NCBI RefSeq assembly: GCF_030291075.1
Contig: NZ_CP127407.1
Location: 1,238,001 to 1,302,000 of the forward strand
Source of the DNA: Stenotrophomonas sp. 57
Lineage (GTDB): Bacteria; Pseudomonadota; Gammaproteobacteria; Xanthomonadales; Xanthomonadaceae
Reading direction: 5' to 3'
Length of the DNA stretch: 64,000 bases
Both the position numbers and the translations under genes were made by a program. Shown here in pieces: positions 57,048-64,000 of this stretch (its first letter is position 1; every line of letters begins with the position of its first letter). The notes beneath the pieces were generated by a model. The model did no database searches and had not been told where the DNA came from. It worked only from the letters and a program-made list of their open reading frames with translations.

Positions 57048-58640
57048 ATGCGCAAGCCTTCCGCCAGGTGGCGATCGTCACGTCGAGCTCTGCACCTATC
57101 AGCGCCATACCTTATGGGCACTGCGGTCGTCCTGCTTACTCTTGGAGCAGCCCAGCTGGCAGTGACCGAGCGGGCCAAAGTCGACCTGGCGAACTACACT
57201 GCCGGGCTGCTGGTGCATGCAGAGGATGTGGCACGTGCAAGCGTCGATGGTCTCAACAAGGTGCTGCGGATCAGCGCAGAGCCCTGTAGCCAAAAAGATC
57301 TGGCCGAGTTGCGGCTCATCGCCTTTTACTCCCGCTACATCAAAGACGTCGGGCGGGTTGTCAATGGCCGGCTGCTTTGTACCGCAATGTGGGGCCGCCT
57401 GCAGACGCCTGTTGAGCTCGCTCTGCCTCACCGCATGGTGCGGGGCTATTCACTTTGGCGGAACGTACCCGCTGCCGGAGACGACCGTATAAAGGTGGAC
57501 CTTGCGTCTTACGGGAATGCCATCGTCACGACGGCGCCCACTGCGTTTGATCGCGTATCCATGCCGCTTGGCAGCATTGGCGCGCTGGTGATCACCCGTG
57601 ACGGGAAGCACCGCTTCCAAAGCTTCGGAGATGCGACTGACCTGAAGTTGGGCGATGGCGGTTCGGCCGCGCCCTCGGCCGGTCACATATCAACTCGCGC
57701 CTGCAGCAACGAGTTCGACATTTGCGTTGTGTCTCAAGCACAGGCTGGAAGCCTTTGGGATCAGCCTTTGTGGACCGTCGCTGCCATATTCGCCCTCGCT
57801 TTGGTTGGGGGAGGGGGGCTGGGTGCGTTGGCGAAAGCTTCTCAGGGACGAGGAGTAGCGCTTAATCGCATGCTTGCGCGGGCAATCCGGCAAGGCGATA
57901 TCGATCTGGTGTACCAGCCACTGCGTCGCTTGTCAGACCGCCGAATAGTAGGCGTGGAGGCCCTGGCACGGTGGCGGACCTTGTCCGGCGTTGACGTGCC
58001 ACCAGACACCTTCGTACCTATGGCGGAGCAACAGGGGCTCGGAACGGCGCTCGCGAAGTTGGTGATAGTCAAGAGCTTGGAAGAGATGGGGCCACGTCTA
58101 CGTAGGGGGGATGGCTTCTACACGAGCATCAACTTGTCCGCCCAGGACATTCTGGACAGTGGTTTGAGACATTTCCTGATGGAGCAAACCCAAGCTTTCG
58201 GTGTTTCGCCAAACTCCGTAGTGTTGGAGCTTACGGAGCGCTCAACCGCATCACATCAGGAGCTTGCCGATGCGTTAGGAAGACTGGAGCAGGCCGGCTT
58301 TCGTGTGTATCTGGATGATTTTGGGACGGGTTATTCCAACTTTGCTTACTTGGCAGACTTGCCCTTGGCAGGACTGAAGATGGATCGTCGGTTTACCCTG
58401 GCTATGGGCACGCTATCGCCGGCCAGCAACGCAGTCGAAGCCATTTGCGCGCTGGCCAAGGCGCTCAGACTCCCTCTTGTCGCCGAAGGAGTGGAGACAG
58501 AGCTGCAGGCGTTGGCCATACACCGGCTCGTTCCCCAAGCGGTCGGGCAGGGCTGGTTGCTAGGAAAGCCGTGCAAGGCCGACTCGCTACCTGAAGACAT
58601 CCTTGAGCTCAACAACAGTGGCGATCCAGCGCCCGTCTGA
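57048..58640 (+). CDS. CSS-motif EAL c-di-GMP phosphodiesterase
   Basis: This 530-residue membrane protein has two helices (residues about 20-40 and 245-265) flanking a periplasmic CSS-type sensor domain with SAEPCSQKDLAELR and other Cys residues, a redox-sensing layout. The C-terminal EAL domain has VEALARWR, LELTERS, LDDFGTGYSNF and AEGVETE, with catalytic Glu and metal ligands intact, so it is likely an active c-di-GMP phosphodiesterase. It follows the chemoreceptor by 53 bases and may be in its transcript. Confidence 0.88.
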   Translation: MRKPSARWRSSRRALHLSAPYLMGTAVVLLTLGAAQLAVTERAKVDLANYTAGLLVHAEDVARASVDGLNKVLRISAEPCSQKDLAELRLIAFYSRYIKDVGRVVNGRLLCTAMWGRLQTPVELALPHRMVRGYSLWRNVPAAGDDRIKVDLASYGNAIVTTAPTAFDRVSMPLGSIGALVITRDGKHRFQSFGDATDLKLGDGGSAAPSAGHISTRACSNEFDICVVSQAQAGSLWDQPLWTVAAIFALALVGGGGLGALAKASQGRGVALNRMLARAIRQGDIDLVYQPLRRLSDRRIVGVEALARWRTLSGVDVPPDTFVPMAEQQGLGTALAKLVIVKSLEEMGPRLRRGDGFYTSINLSAQDILDSGLRHFLMEQTQAFGVSPNSVVLELTERSTASHQELADALGRLEQAGFRVYLDDFGTGYSNFAYLADLPLAGLKMDRRFTLAMGTLSPASNAVEAICALAKALRLPLVAEGVETELQALAIHRLVPQAVGQGWLLGKPCKADSLPEDILELNNSGDPAPV

Positions 58641-58701
58641 TGAGATCAGAGGCGGGCTGGCCTCTAAGACTAGCGCGCAAAGAAACGGAAAGAGATACGA
58701 A

Positions 58702-59466
58702 GTGTCCATCCCTGATAAACCACTGAACTCCAACAGCCATTCCAAGCCGCTCTACTACGTGCTTGCACAGTCGCTCGCCAGCGATATTGAAAGTGGAGCG
58801 TTGGCCGTCGGCAGCACGTTGCCGTCGGAAAAGAGCCTCACCTTTGTACATGGAGTGAGTCGCCAAACCGTCCGCCAGGCTCTTGCATTGCTGAGATCGC
58901 AGGGGCTGATCGCGTCCAGGCCTGGCGTCGGGTCCATGGTGCTGCCTGCACCACAGGGAGCGGAAGCTTTCGCGCCGATCACGTCCGCTGGCGACCTTCG
59001 CGACTTTCTTGGGAAAACCGAGCTTCACCAAATCTCCTTGGGTCCTATCACCGTCAACGAGCGGCTTTCAGAGGTGCTGGAATGCCGAAGGGGCATCCAG
59101 CTCTCGGAGGCGTGCTTCTTGCGGCGGCGCTCTCAAGCCCCTTTGCCCATGAGCGTCTTGCGGATCTATCTGCCGCCCCAGTATGCGGCAGCGCAGATCA
59201 CGCCTGACGTCGCTCGTGGGCCGATCTATCAGAACCTGGAGCGCATGTTCGGCATTGCTGTGGCAGAGGTCCGCCAGGATGTGACGGCGACGGTCCTCGA
59301 TCAGGACACCGCGCGGCTGCTACAGGCAGCGCCTGGCGATCCGGCGCTCCAAGTGGTCCGCTTCTACTACTCGGCTACGGGCCAGCCGGTGGAGGTCACC
59401 GTCGGTCATTACCCCAGTTCTCGCTATCGCCAAAGCGTGCGCTATGCACTCCCACCGACGGAGTAA
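58702..59466 (+). CDS. GntR/HutC-family regulator with UTRA domain
   Basis: This 254-residue protein starts at GTG 58702 behind GAAAGAG; a longer frame from 58603 would overlap the EAL gene. The winged-HTH has the GntR pattern LPSEKSLTFVHGVSRQTVRQ and LRSQGLIASRPGVG. The C-terminal half is a UTRA ligand-binding domain (EACFLRRRSQAPLPMSVLRI, RFYYSATGQPVEVTVGHYP), typical of the HutC group that senses sugars, urocanate or fatty acids. The ligand is unknown. It is on the same strand as the EAL gene. Confidence 0.85.
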   Translation: MSIPDKPLNSNSHSKPLYYVLAQSLASDIESGALAVGSTLPSEKSLTFVHGVSRQTVRQALALLRSQGLIASRPGVGSMVLPAPQGAEAFAPITSAGDLRDFLGKTELHQISLGPITVNERLSEVLECRRGIQLSEACFLRRRSQAPLPMSVLRIYLPPQYAAAQITPDVARGPIYQNLERMFGIAVAEVRQDVTATVLDQDTARLLQAAPGDPALQVVRFYYSATGQPVEVTVGHYPSSRYRQSVRYALPPTE

Positions 59467-59771
59467 TCATCACCGAACCCGTGGGTCCACAGTCGCAGCT
59501 CTTAAGGTCACCTTGATGTAAGCGCAGTGCCTGTCCTATTCGGTGCTACGAACAGTGGCCATACATGTCCGGGCAACCTCGCAGATCTGATCTGAATCTC
59601 CAGCCTGCAGCAATGAAGTTCGTGCCCGGGGATCTATACTAGGTCCGTGGGATCACTGATCCCCCCTTCTTGGTGCAAACATCGGCGCACAGGGAGGCGC
59701 AGTTCGAGTCCTGTTTTGGGTTGCAGGCTTCCCTGGTGGTCGATGCGTATGTCATCACTAAGGAGCTGAAT
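59467..59771. other. Intergenic region before a small gene
   Basis: No gene. A GGGATC-ACT-GATCCC hairpin (59649-59663) is present. A tRNA-like TTCGAGTCCTG stretch near 59703 does not fold into a T arm. Confidence 0.5.
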
Positions 59772-60035
59772 ATGACTTCAAACACACACATTGATTACGT
59801 TGTTCCACACGCAGAAGACGAAGGGCGCACGGATGCTTGTACGGGTCCGCATGCAGTGTTCGACGGTCAGCAAGCCGAGGAAGCGAGCGAGGCGCACGGA
59901 TGGCGCTTCGGTTTGTCCGTCCGCGGGTGGTTCAGAAGTATCCTGTGGTCTGGTTGGTTGTTGGCGTGCCTCTCGCGGAGCCCAGTTGGGGAAGAGCTGC
60001 AACCCAAGTTGAAGGACGAATGCGCTTCACTGTGA
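59772..60035 (+). CDS. Small acidic protein with one membrane segment
   Basis: An 87-residue frame starts at ATG 59772 behind a very good AAGGAG box. The N-terminal 45 residues are acidic and polar (HAEDEGRTDACTGP, QQAEEASEAH); residues 50-72 (WFRSILWSGWLLACL) look membrane-inserting. No family is recognised. The strong ribosome binding site is the main support. It ends 20 bases before a tRNA 3'-end remnant. Confidence 0.45.
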   Translation: MTSNTHIDYVVPHAEDEGRTDACTGPHAVFDGQQAEEASEAHGWRFGLSVRGWFRSILWSGWLLACLSRSPVGEELQPKLKDECASL

Positions 60036-60057
60036 TGTCGTATCCAAGGGGAGGCTG

Positions 60058-60085
60058 GAAGGTTAGATTCCTTCCCTCCGCGCCA
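60058..60085 (+). tRNA. 3'-end remnant of a tRNA (T arm, acceptor strand, CCA)
   Basis: Geometry is exact: T stem GAAGG (60058-60062) with CCTTC (60070-60074), 7-base loop TTAGATT, 7-base acceptor strand CCTCCGC, discriminator G, CCA at 60083-60085. The T loop lacks the invariant C56 (A instead), so it is degenerate. No 5' half is present upstream. Probably an attachment-site scar from an integrated element. Confidence 0.5.
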
Positions 60086-60161
60086 ATTCACGAGGATGCC
60101 CGTCTTGGGTAGCCTCCGGCCATCGCGTCGCTTCTGAGCGCCGGTGCCAAACACAAGTGCT

Positions 60162-60181
60162 CAGCCTGGCTAGCCAGGCTG
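60162..60181. repeat. Perfect 20-bp palindrome
   Basis: CAGCCTGGCTAGCCAGGCTG, with no mismatch and no loop. It lies 77 bases upstream of the following gene. Confidence 0.85.
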
Positions 60182-60197
60182 TGGAGTGGCCCGGTAG

Positions 60198-60235
60198 CGT
60201 GTCGCGCTTGGCCTCGCCCAGCCCACCGCGACACG
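60198..60235. repeat. Inverted repeat with 9-bp arms upstream of gene
   Basis: CGTGTCGCG and CGCGACACG with a 20-base spacer, ending 22 bases before the ATG at 60258. It may form an RNA stem in the leader or an operator. Confidence 0.7.
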
Positions 60236-60257
60236 TCTCCGCCAAGGCAGGTCGCTT

Positions 60258-61112
60258 ATGCTCAAAGACTCCAATCCGCTCAAAACTCAGACCGCGCACG
60301 ACGACTACCTCCTTTTGCGTGACTTCTTGGCCGACGGGGGAACCATTGACCGCGTGCTGTCGGCGGCTTGGGCGGTCGAGCGGGAGCTGAAGGAGATGCC
60401 CGAGTCCGACGAGGCACGCAGGGCGCAGGATCTGGCCGCCATGCTCGGTTATGGGTTGTCCTCGATTGATTACGTCGAGCTCGACAAGAAGCTTGACGCG
60501 CTTAGGCGGGATTTTGATGACAAGGCAGCCGAGGGCATGCCCTTGTGTGATCGCGTTGATCGCTGGGCGACCATCGTCCTTTCCGCCGTCTCGACGTTGG
60601 AGAGCTGCTGCGAGTATGACCCGGGCCCGATTCCTAATCAGACGGGCATTCAGCGGTTCAAGTTCCTACTGGCCTTCCCATGGCTGTCCGAGCTCCAGAG
60701 GCTGAGCGACGCTCGCCAGGATCGCGAGGCATACGACGTCCGATCAAAACGCTGCGAAGCAATCGCGAGGATTCTTCGAGAGAACCTCGCCGAGGGAAGA
60801 GGTCGAGCGCACTCGATGGTGCAGCGCCGGTTCCGGAACGATGTGGTCGTTGATAGGCAGCTGAACAACTATCAGATTGTCGAGGGGAAAACGGGGGCAT
60901 ACGTGGAAGCTCTCGGGGAACTGGACGCGATCAGCGCCGACGAAGTCGACCAGGCGGTTGAACGACTTTCTATGTGGAGTTCTTACACTGCGGGGTGGTG
61001 GAACCGGTTCAATCAAACCCTCGACCACGCCTACGCAACCCATGCGCGGTGCTTGGTCGCCGACTCCCAGTTTTGGCGCGAGCAGATGCAGCCATTGCTC
61101 GAGACCGAGTAA
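60258..61112 (+). CDS. Hypothetical helical protein
   Basis: This 284-residue soluble protein is largely alpha-helical, with CDRVDRWATIVLSAVSTLES in the middle and MWSSYTAGWWNRFNQTLDHA near the end. I recognise no family. Two palindromes lie in its upstream region. A DUF4145 protein follows after 35 bases on the same strand, so the two probably form an operon. It has the length and all-helical nature often seen in accessory defence or restriction genes, but no motif supports that. Confidence 0.5.
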   Translation: MLKDSNPLKTQTAHDDYLLLRDFLADGGTIDRVLSAAWAVERELKEMPESDEARRAQDLAAMLGYGLSSIDYVELDKKLDALRRDFDDKAAEGMPLCDRVDRWATIVLSAVSTLESCCEYDPGPIPNQTGIQRFKFLLAFPWLSELQRLSDARQDREAYDVRSKRCEAIARILRENLAEGRGRAHSMVQRRFRNDVVVDRQLNNYQIVEGKTGAYVEALGELDAISADEVDQAVERLSMWSSYTAGWWNRFNQTLDHAYATHARCLVADSQFWREQMQPLLETE

Positions 61113-61147
61113 AGCAGCGCTTCGCTTAGCACAATCAATTTCTCAAC

Positions 61148-61843
61148 ATGACCTCAAAAGAACCCATCAAGCTGGAAAGCTGCCCCTGTCGACGTTGCAG
61201 GCATATCACCAACCATGAGGTGATCCATGAGCACACGGAGCAGGGCGAAGTCCCCGATGATGTCGCACTGAACTGGACGCACGAGTTCCAGACCGTTCGC
61301 TGCATGGGGTGCGGTACTGTTGCCTTCCGCATGGCCACTGGCACGAATGAAAACGTGGAGGAGGTGCGCCAAGGCGAGTGGGAATACGTGCCAGACGTTG
61401 AGATCTTCCCCACTCCCAACTTGGGCAGGGCAGCGCTCGAATCCTCCTATCTGTTGCCAACCAAGGTCGAGCGCATCTACTCGGAGACTCTGGCCTGTCT
61501 CAATGCGTCCAACGCGGTGCTCAGCGGCATTGGCATCCGTGCAATCGTTGAGACCGTCTGCAAAGATCAAGGCGCGGTTGGCAAAGACCTCTATCAGAAG
61601 ATCAACGATCTTAAGGATCGCCGAGGATTGACCGATGCCGGCGCCACCATCCTCCACAACCTGCGCGTCCTGGGCAACAATGCTGCACATGAAGTAGCAC
61701 CGCACAGTGTTGAAGAGTTGACATTGGCCATTGAGGTCATCGATCACTTGCTGCTTGGCGTCTATGTCCTTCCCAAACTGGCCAAGCGGACCTACTGCAG
61801 CGGAGAGGACGAGTCCGAACCCCCGCCACAAGAGCCTGTGTAG
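61148..61843 (+). CDS. DUF4145 (HEPN-like) protein with zinc ribbon
   Basis: This 231-residue protein has an N-terminal zinc ribbon (Cys pairs SCPCRRCRHI and RCMGCGTVAF) followed by the DUF4145 helical domain with NLRVLGNNAAHEV, the conserved Arg/Asn/His stretch of the HEPN-like fold. DUF4145 domains often sit in restriction-modification or abortive-infection genes. It is downstream of a hypothetical helical protein. A direct role in defence is inferred from context only. Confidence 0.75.
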   Translation: MTSKEPIKLESCPCRRCRHITNHEVIHEHTEQGEVPDDVALNWTHEFQTVRCMGCGTVAFRMATGTNENVEEVRQGEWEYVPDVEIFPTPNLGRAALESSYLLPTKVERIYSETLACLNASNAVLSGIGIRAIVETVCKDQGAVGKDLYQKINDLKDRRGLTDAGATILHNLRVLGNNAAHEVAPHSVEELTLAIEVIDHLLLGVYVLPKLAKRTYCSGEDESEPPPQEPV

Positions 61844-62050
61844 CGGCATCTGTTGGGCTGGCCGAGGTGCCGGTCCCCTGGTTTTGGCGAGGAGCCGCGC
61901 GAGGCGGGCGCTTTGGCGTCCTCTGCTGCTGTTCCCCGTCTTGAGCCTTTGTGCGAGGTAGTGGTGCAGCAGTTCGGTGTATTCAAAGTTCAGAACTTGG
62001 CCATCTGTGACCATCCGGATGCGGCAACTCCTCCCGTCCAAGCGGAGAAG

Positions 62051-62191
62051 ATGCAGTGCTTGAAATGTTTCACGTTCCTGGATGCCACCAAGAGTGCAAC
62101 GTTCGGCATCTGTGGAGCGCTGGAACTGAAGTGCTCGGCATGCGGCGTACGCCAGATCGTCAGCAGAGCGGCGTTATCCAGAACGAACTGA
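62051..62191 (+). CDS. Small Com-like zinc ribbon protein
   Basis: A 46-residue frame starts at ATG 62051 after GCGGAGAAG. It has two Cys pairs spaced like a zinc ribbon: QCLKCFTF and LKCSACGVRQ, with GICGALELKCSAC matching the pattern GxLExKCPxC of the phage-Mu Com-type mRNA-binding regulators. No mom gene is seen nearby. A longer frame from 61853 is less likely. The 207 bases before the ATG hold nothing else clear. Confidence 0.5.
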   Translation: MQCLKCFTFLDATKSATFGICGALELKCSACGVRQIVSRAALSRTN

Positions 62192-62194
62192 GGC

Positions 62195-62220
62195 AAGTGG
62201 CCCCCATAGGGGGGCCACTT
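62195..62220. terminator. Bidirectional terminator
   Basis: AAGTGGCCCC pairs with GGGGCCACTT across a short loop, between the Com-like gene and the convergent hydrolase gene. Confidence 0.65.
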
Positions 62221-62240
62221 TGCCAACAGTGACAGCCCTC

Positions 62241-63995
62241 TCACTCCAAGTGCGCTGATTCGGATTGTGGTGCTTCCAGCCCAGAATCCATGCGCAGGAT
62301 ACGCCGCAGTTCCAGAACGGCCTCTGGCGTCTGCTGCACGCTGTGACCACTCACGATGACTTTTTCCGAAACAGCGCCGGCGAGGTGTGCGCTCCGGTAG
62401 GGAACGAAGCCATCCGTTGCAGATGTCAAGTTTGTCGGGTTCTTTACGGCAACGATGGAGTGGTAGACCACATCCGGGGAGATCGGAAGCTCGGCGATGT
62501 CCTTTACAAAGGGGTCGCTTTCCTTGAGGTTGTCGATGCTAAGTGGGAGGCGGCCCGACACGGCCGCCATGACCGCCGCGCTAGCACTGTAACGCGTGGA
62601 TAGCCCTTGCGGGATCGAGGACAGCCGGGAGACGATCGCGGCAAGCACGCCTTCCGCAGATGGCGTCCCCAAATGAGGGGTAGCGATGAAGACGGTCCGT
62701 CGCACTTCGGGCATGGGATCGAATTCCAGAAGTGGCGCCAGCTCCTCGCGCACGGCATTGACCTGGTCACCCTTGCCCTTAAGCTCCTTAAGGGTCTGCT
62801 CAAGCAATTTACTGCCATTGCTCGAAGAGACCATGAGTCGGGTCAACAGGCCGCCCATGCTGTGCCCAACCACGACCATTCCATGAGACGCCTTTGCGGC
62901 ACCAGATGGATCCATGCTTCTGAGCGTCTGCAGGACTGTCTGCCGGATGGCTTGATGGTTGTAAGGAAGCGGCAGGTTGGTGGGGTAATACATCAACCAG
63001 ACTTGGTAACGTGCCCTGAGTTCATCGTCCCCAAGCACATCGTTTGCGGTGTTGACCCAGGCCTCAGGGCTGCTGGCCAAGCCATGCAGCATCAGAACCA
63101 CTCGCCGGTTTGGGTCGAACGGCTGCAGCATGTAGAGGTGTGGCTTGTCCAGGCTCTTGTCCATGTCGAGTAGCGTGCGGATGGCCTCGGTGGCGAAGTT
63201 TGAGCGCGCCAACCACACACCGTAGCCGGCGGTGAAGTTGGCAGCTAGAGGCACGCTCTCCCCCTTGATGGCGGCCGCGCTCTCCAGCAGTGGATCGAAC
63301 GCCCGAAGGGTGGCCGAACGTGAAGCAAGTACTTCCTGTACGTCATCGCCATGGAAGTCCAACAAGCACGTGACGTTGGGGGTTGGCATTGCGCTATAGC
63401 CCCCGGCCAACGGAAAGCCCGGCGCGGGTGACGTTTGGCTGCTGTATGTCCCCGGAGGAAGAGTGGCCACCATTTCTGCCCCAAACCCATCGCGACGATA
63501 GGCATTTCGGATCCCGCCAAATCCGATGCTGGACGCGGACAGAAGCTCTTTGGGGCTGGGGACGTCTCCAATCTCGCGCAGGCCCGACATGTCGAGCTTC
63601 AGGCTCCATCCTGCCGGCGCGGGGAGGCTCTCACTCGTCAAGTTGGAGTGTTTTCCCTGCCGGTAGCGGCGGAACAGGCTTGCGGTGACGTTCTCCACGG
63701 CGTAGTTGTAGTAGTCCCGGATCTGAGTATCGCGGTCGCGGGGCGCCAAGCGGGAAACTTCCTGGTGCAAGACTAAGAAGTAGGCGTAGGAGTAGCGGGC
63801 GGCCTTCAGCCAAGCGTCCATAGTCCGATCACTGTCGGGCGACGTTCGAGACAGCTCTGCGGCGTGGGCGACCCACAGCTCCGCCGCGGCTGCCAATGAG
63901 TCTGCGGACTTCATTTCTACTGATCCGATGAGGGTGCCCGAGCAAGGCTCGGGCGCCAACAGGCAGGCCTTGGTGTCCAAGGACAGCAGGCCCAT
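62241..63995 (-). CDS. Lipase/esterase-like alpha/beta hydrolase (5' end may lie outside the window)
   Basis: The protein has at least 584 residues; the first visible Met is at 63995, but the frame is still open at the window end, so it may be longer. The C-terminal half is an alpha/beta hydrolase: oxyanion loop VVLMLHGLASSPEAW, nucleophile VVGHSMGGLLT, Asp and His probably in TSATDGFVPY and KVIVSGHSVQQ. The N-terminal 280 residues are unassigned, with Cys14 and Cys18 early on (possible lipoprotein start in the missing part). It is probably exported. Location and substrate are not shown. Confidence 0.75.
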   Translation of the reverse strand: MGLLSLDTKACLLAPEPCSGTLIGSVEMKSADSLAAAAELWVAHAAELSRTSPDSDRTMDAWLKAARYSYAYFLVLHQEVSRLAPRDRDTQIRDYYNYAVENVTASLFRRYRQGKHSNLTSESLPAPAGWSLKLDMSGLREIGDVPSPKELLSASSIGFGGIRNAYRRDGFGAEMVATLPPGTYSSQTSPAPGFPLAGGYSAMPTPNVTCLLDFHGDDVQEVLASRSATLRAFDPLLESAAAIKGESVPLAANFTAGYGVWLARSNFATEAIRTLLDMDKSLDKPHLYMLQPFDPNRRVVLMLHGLASSPEAWVNTANDVLGDDELRARYQVWLMYYPTNLPLPYNHQAIRQTVLQTLRSMDPSGAAKASHGMVVVGHSMGGLLTRLMVSSSNGSKLLEQTLKELKGKGDQVNAVREELAPLLEFDPMPEVRRTVFIATPHLGTPSAEGVLAAIVSRLSSIPQGLSTRYSASAAVMAAVSGRLPLSIDNLKESDPFVKDIAELPISPDVVYHSIVAVKNPTNLTSATDGFVPYRSAHLAGAVSEKVIVSGHSVQQTPEAVLELRRILRMDSGLEAPQSESAHLE

Positions 63996-64000
63996 TTCCT

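Noticed and set aside
59700..59720. tRNA-like TTCGAGTCCTG sequence
   Set aside because: The flanking bases do not form the 5-bp T stem or an acceptor-CCA end at the right spacing.
59867..60154. Minus-strand frame containing GGKESNLPASP
   Set aside because: Again typical antisense of a tRNA 3' end; it overlaps the remnant at 60058-60085.

Overview
The window reads as the chromosome of a Stenotrophomonas (S. maltophilia complex) or close Xanthomonadaceae relative. Protein-coding DNA is GC-rich, the core gene order (cyoABCD; ffh; rpsP-rimM-trmD-rplS; katA; mutS) fits that family, and the intergenic regions of the core carry GTAG-headed palindromes of the kind known as SMAG/REP elements in S. 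maltophilia.

Three zones are visible. (1) Bases 1 to about 7730 are an accessory Rhs/polymorphic-toxin locus: the last 58 codons of an Rhs-type protein with an overlapping immunity gene; a tRNA 3'-end remnant; a short secreted Rhs gene broken by a one-base deletion between its conserved core and its variable tip, again followed by an overlapping immunity-like gene; and a 1,879-residue secreted YD-repeat protein ending in six fibronectin-III-like repeats. (2) Bases 7731 to 37957 are ordinary core genome: cytochrome bo3 quinol oxidase, an MHYT-GGDEF-EAL protein, radA, an HSP90-like ATPase, a TPR protein, a YpjD-like membrane protein with ffh, a nitronate monooxygenase-like gene overlapping a class IV aminotransferase, the S16/L19 operon, two DUF1801 proteins, a MATE exporter, an Hsp15-like S4 protein, a GH5 glycosidase, a DUF937 protein, catalase and mutS. 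(3) From about 37958 to the window end is a genomic island entered by a large tyrosine recombinase directly upstream of mutS. It carries a ribbon-helix-helix protein divergent from a clavaminate-synthase-like oxygenase, an Xre regulator divergent from a three-gene envelope operon, a PemK-like protein, MFS gene remnants, a TIR / caspase / small RyR-like three-gene operon, a chemoreceptor with a flagellar-type promoter followed by an EAL protein and a GntR regulator, and a terminal cluster with a DUF4145 protein, a Com-like zinc ribbon and a lipase-like hydrolase.

The most interesting system is the minus-strand operon at 52647-54285. A TIR-like protein with a plausible catalytic Glu, a caspase-like protease with an intact His/Cys pair, and a 95-residue RyR-like protein are joined by 4-base overlaps. 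This fits a Thoeris-type defence in which a TIR-made nucleotide switches on a protease, with a third component I do not recall as a standard part. The two toxin/immunity modules at the left edge and the two tRNA 3'-end remnants (681-713 and 60058-60085) suggest repeated insertion of mobile DNA. All calls are made by reading; no database search was run.
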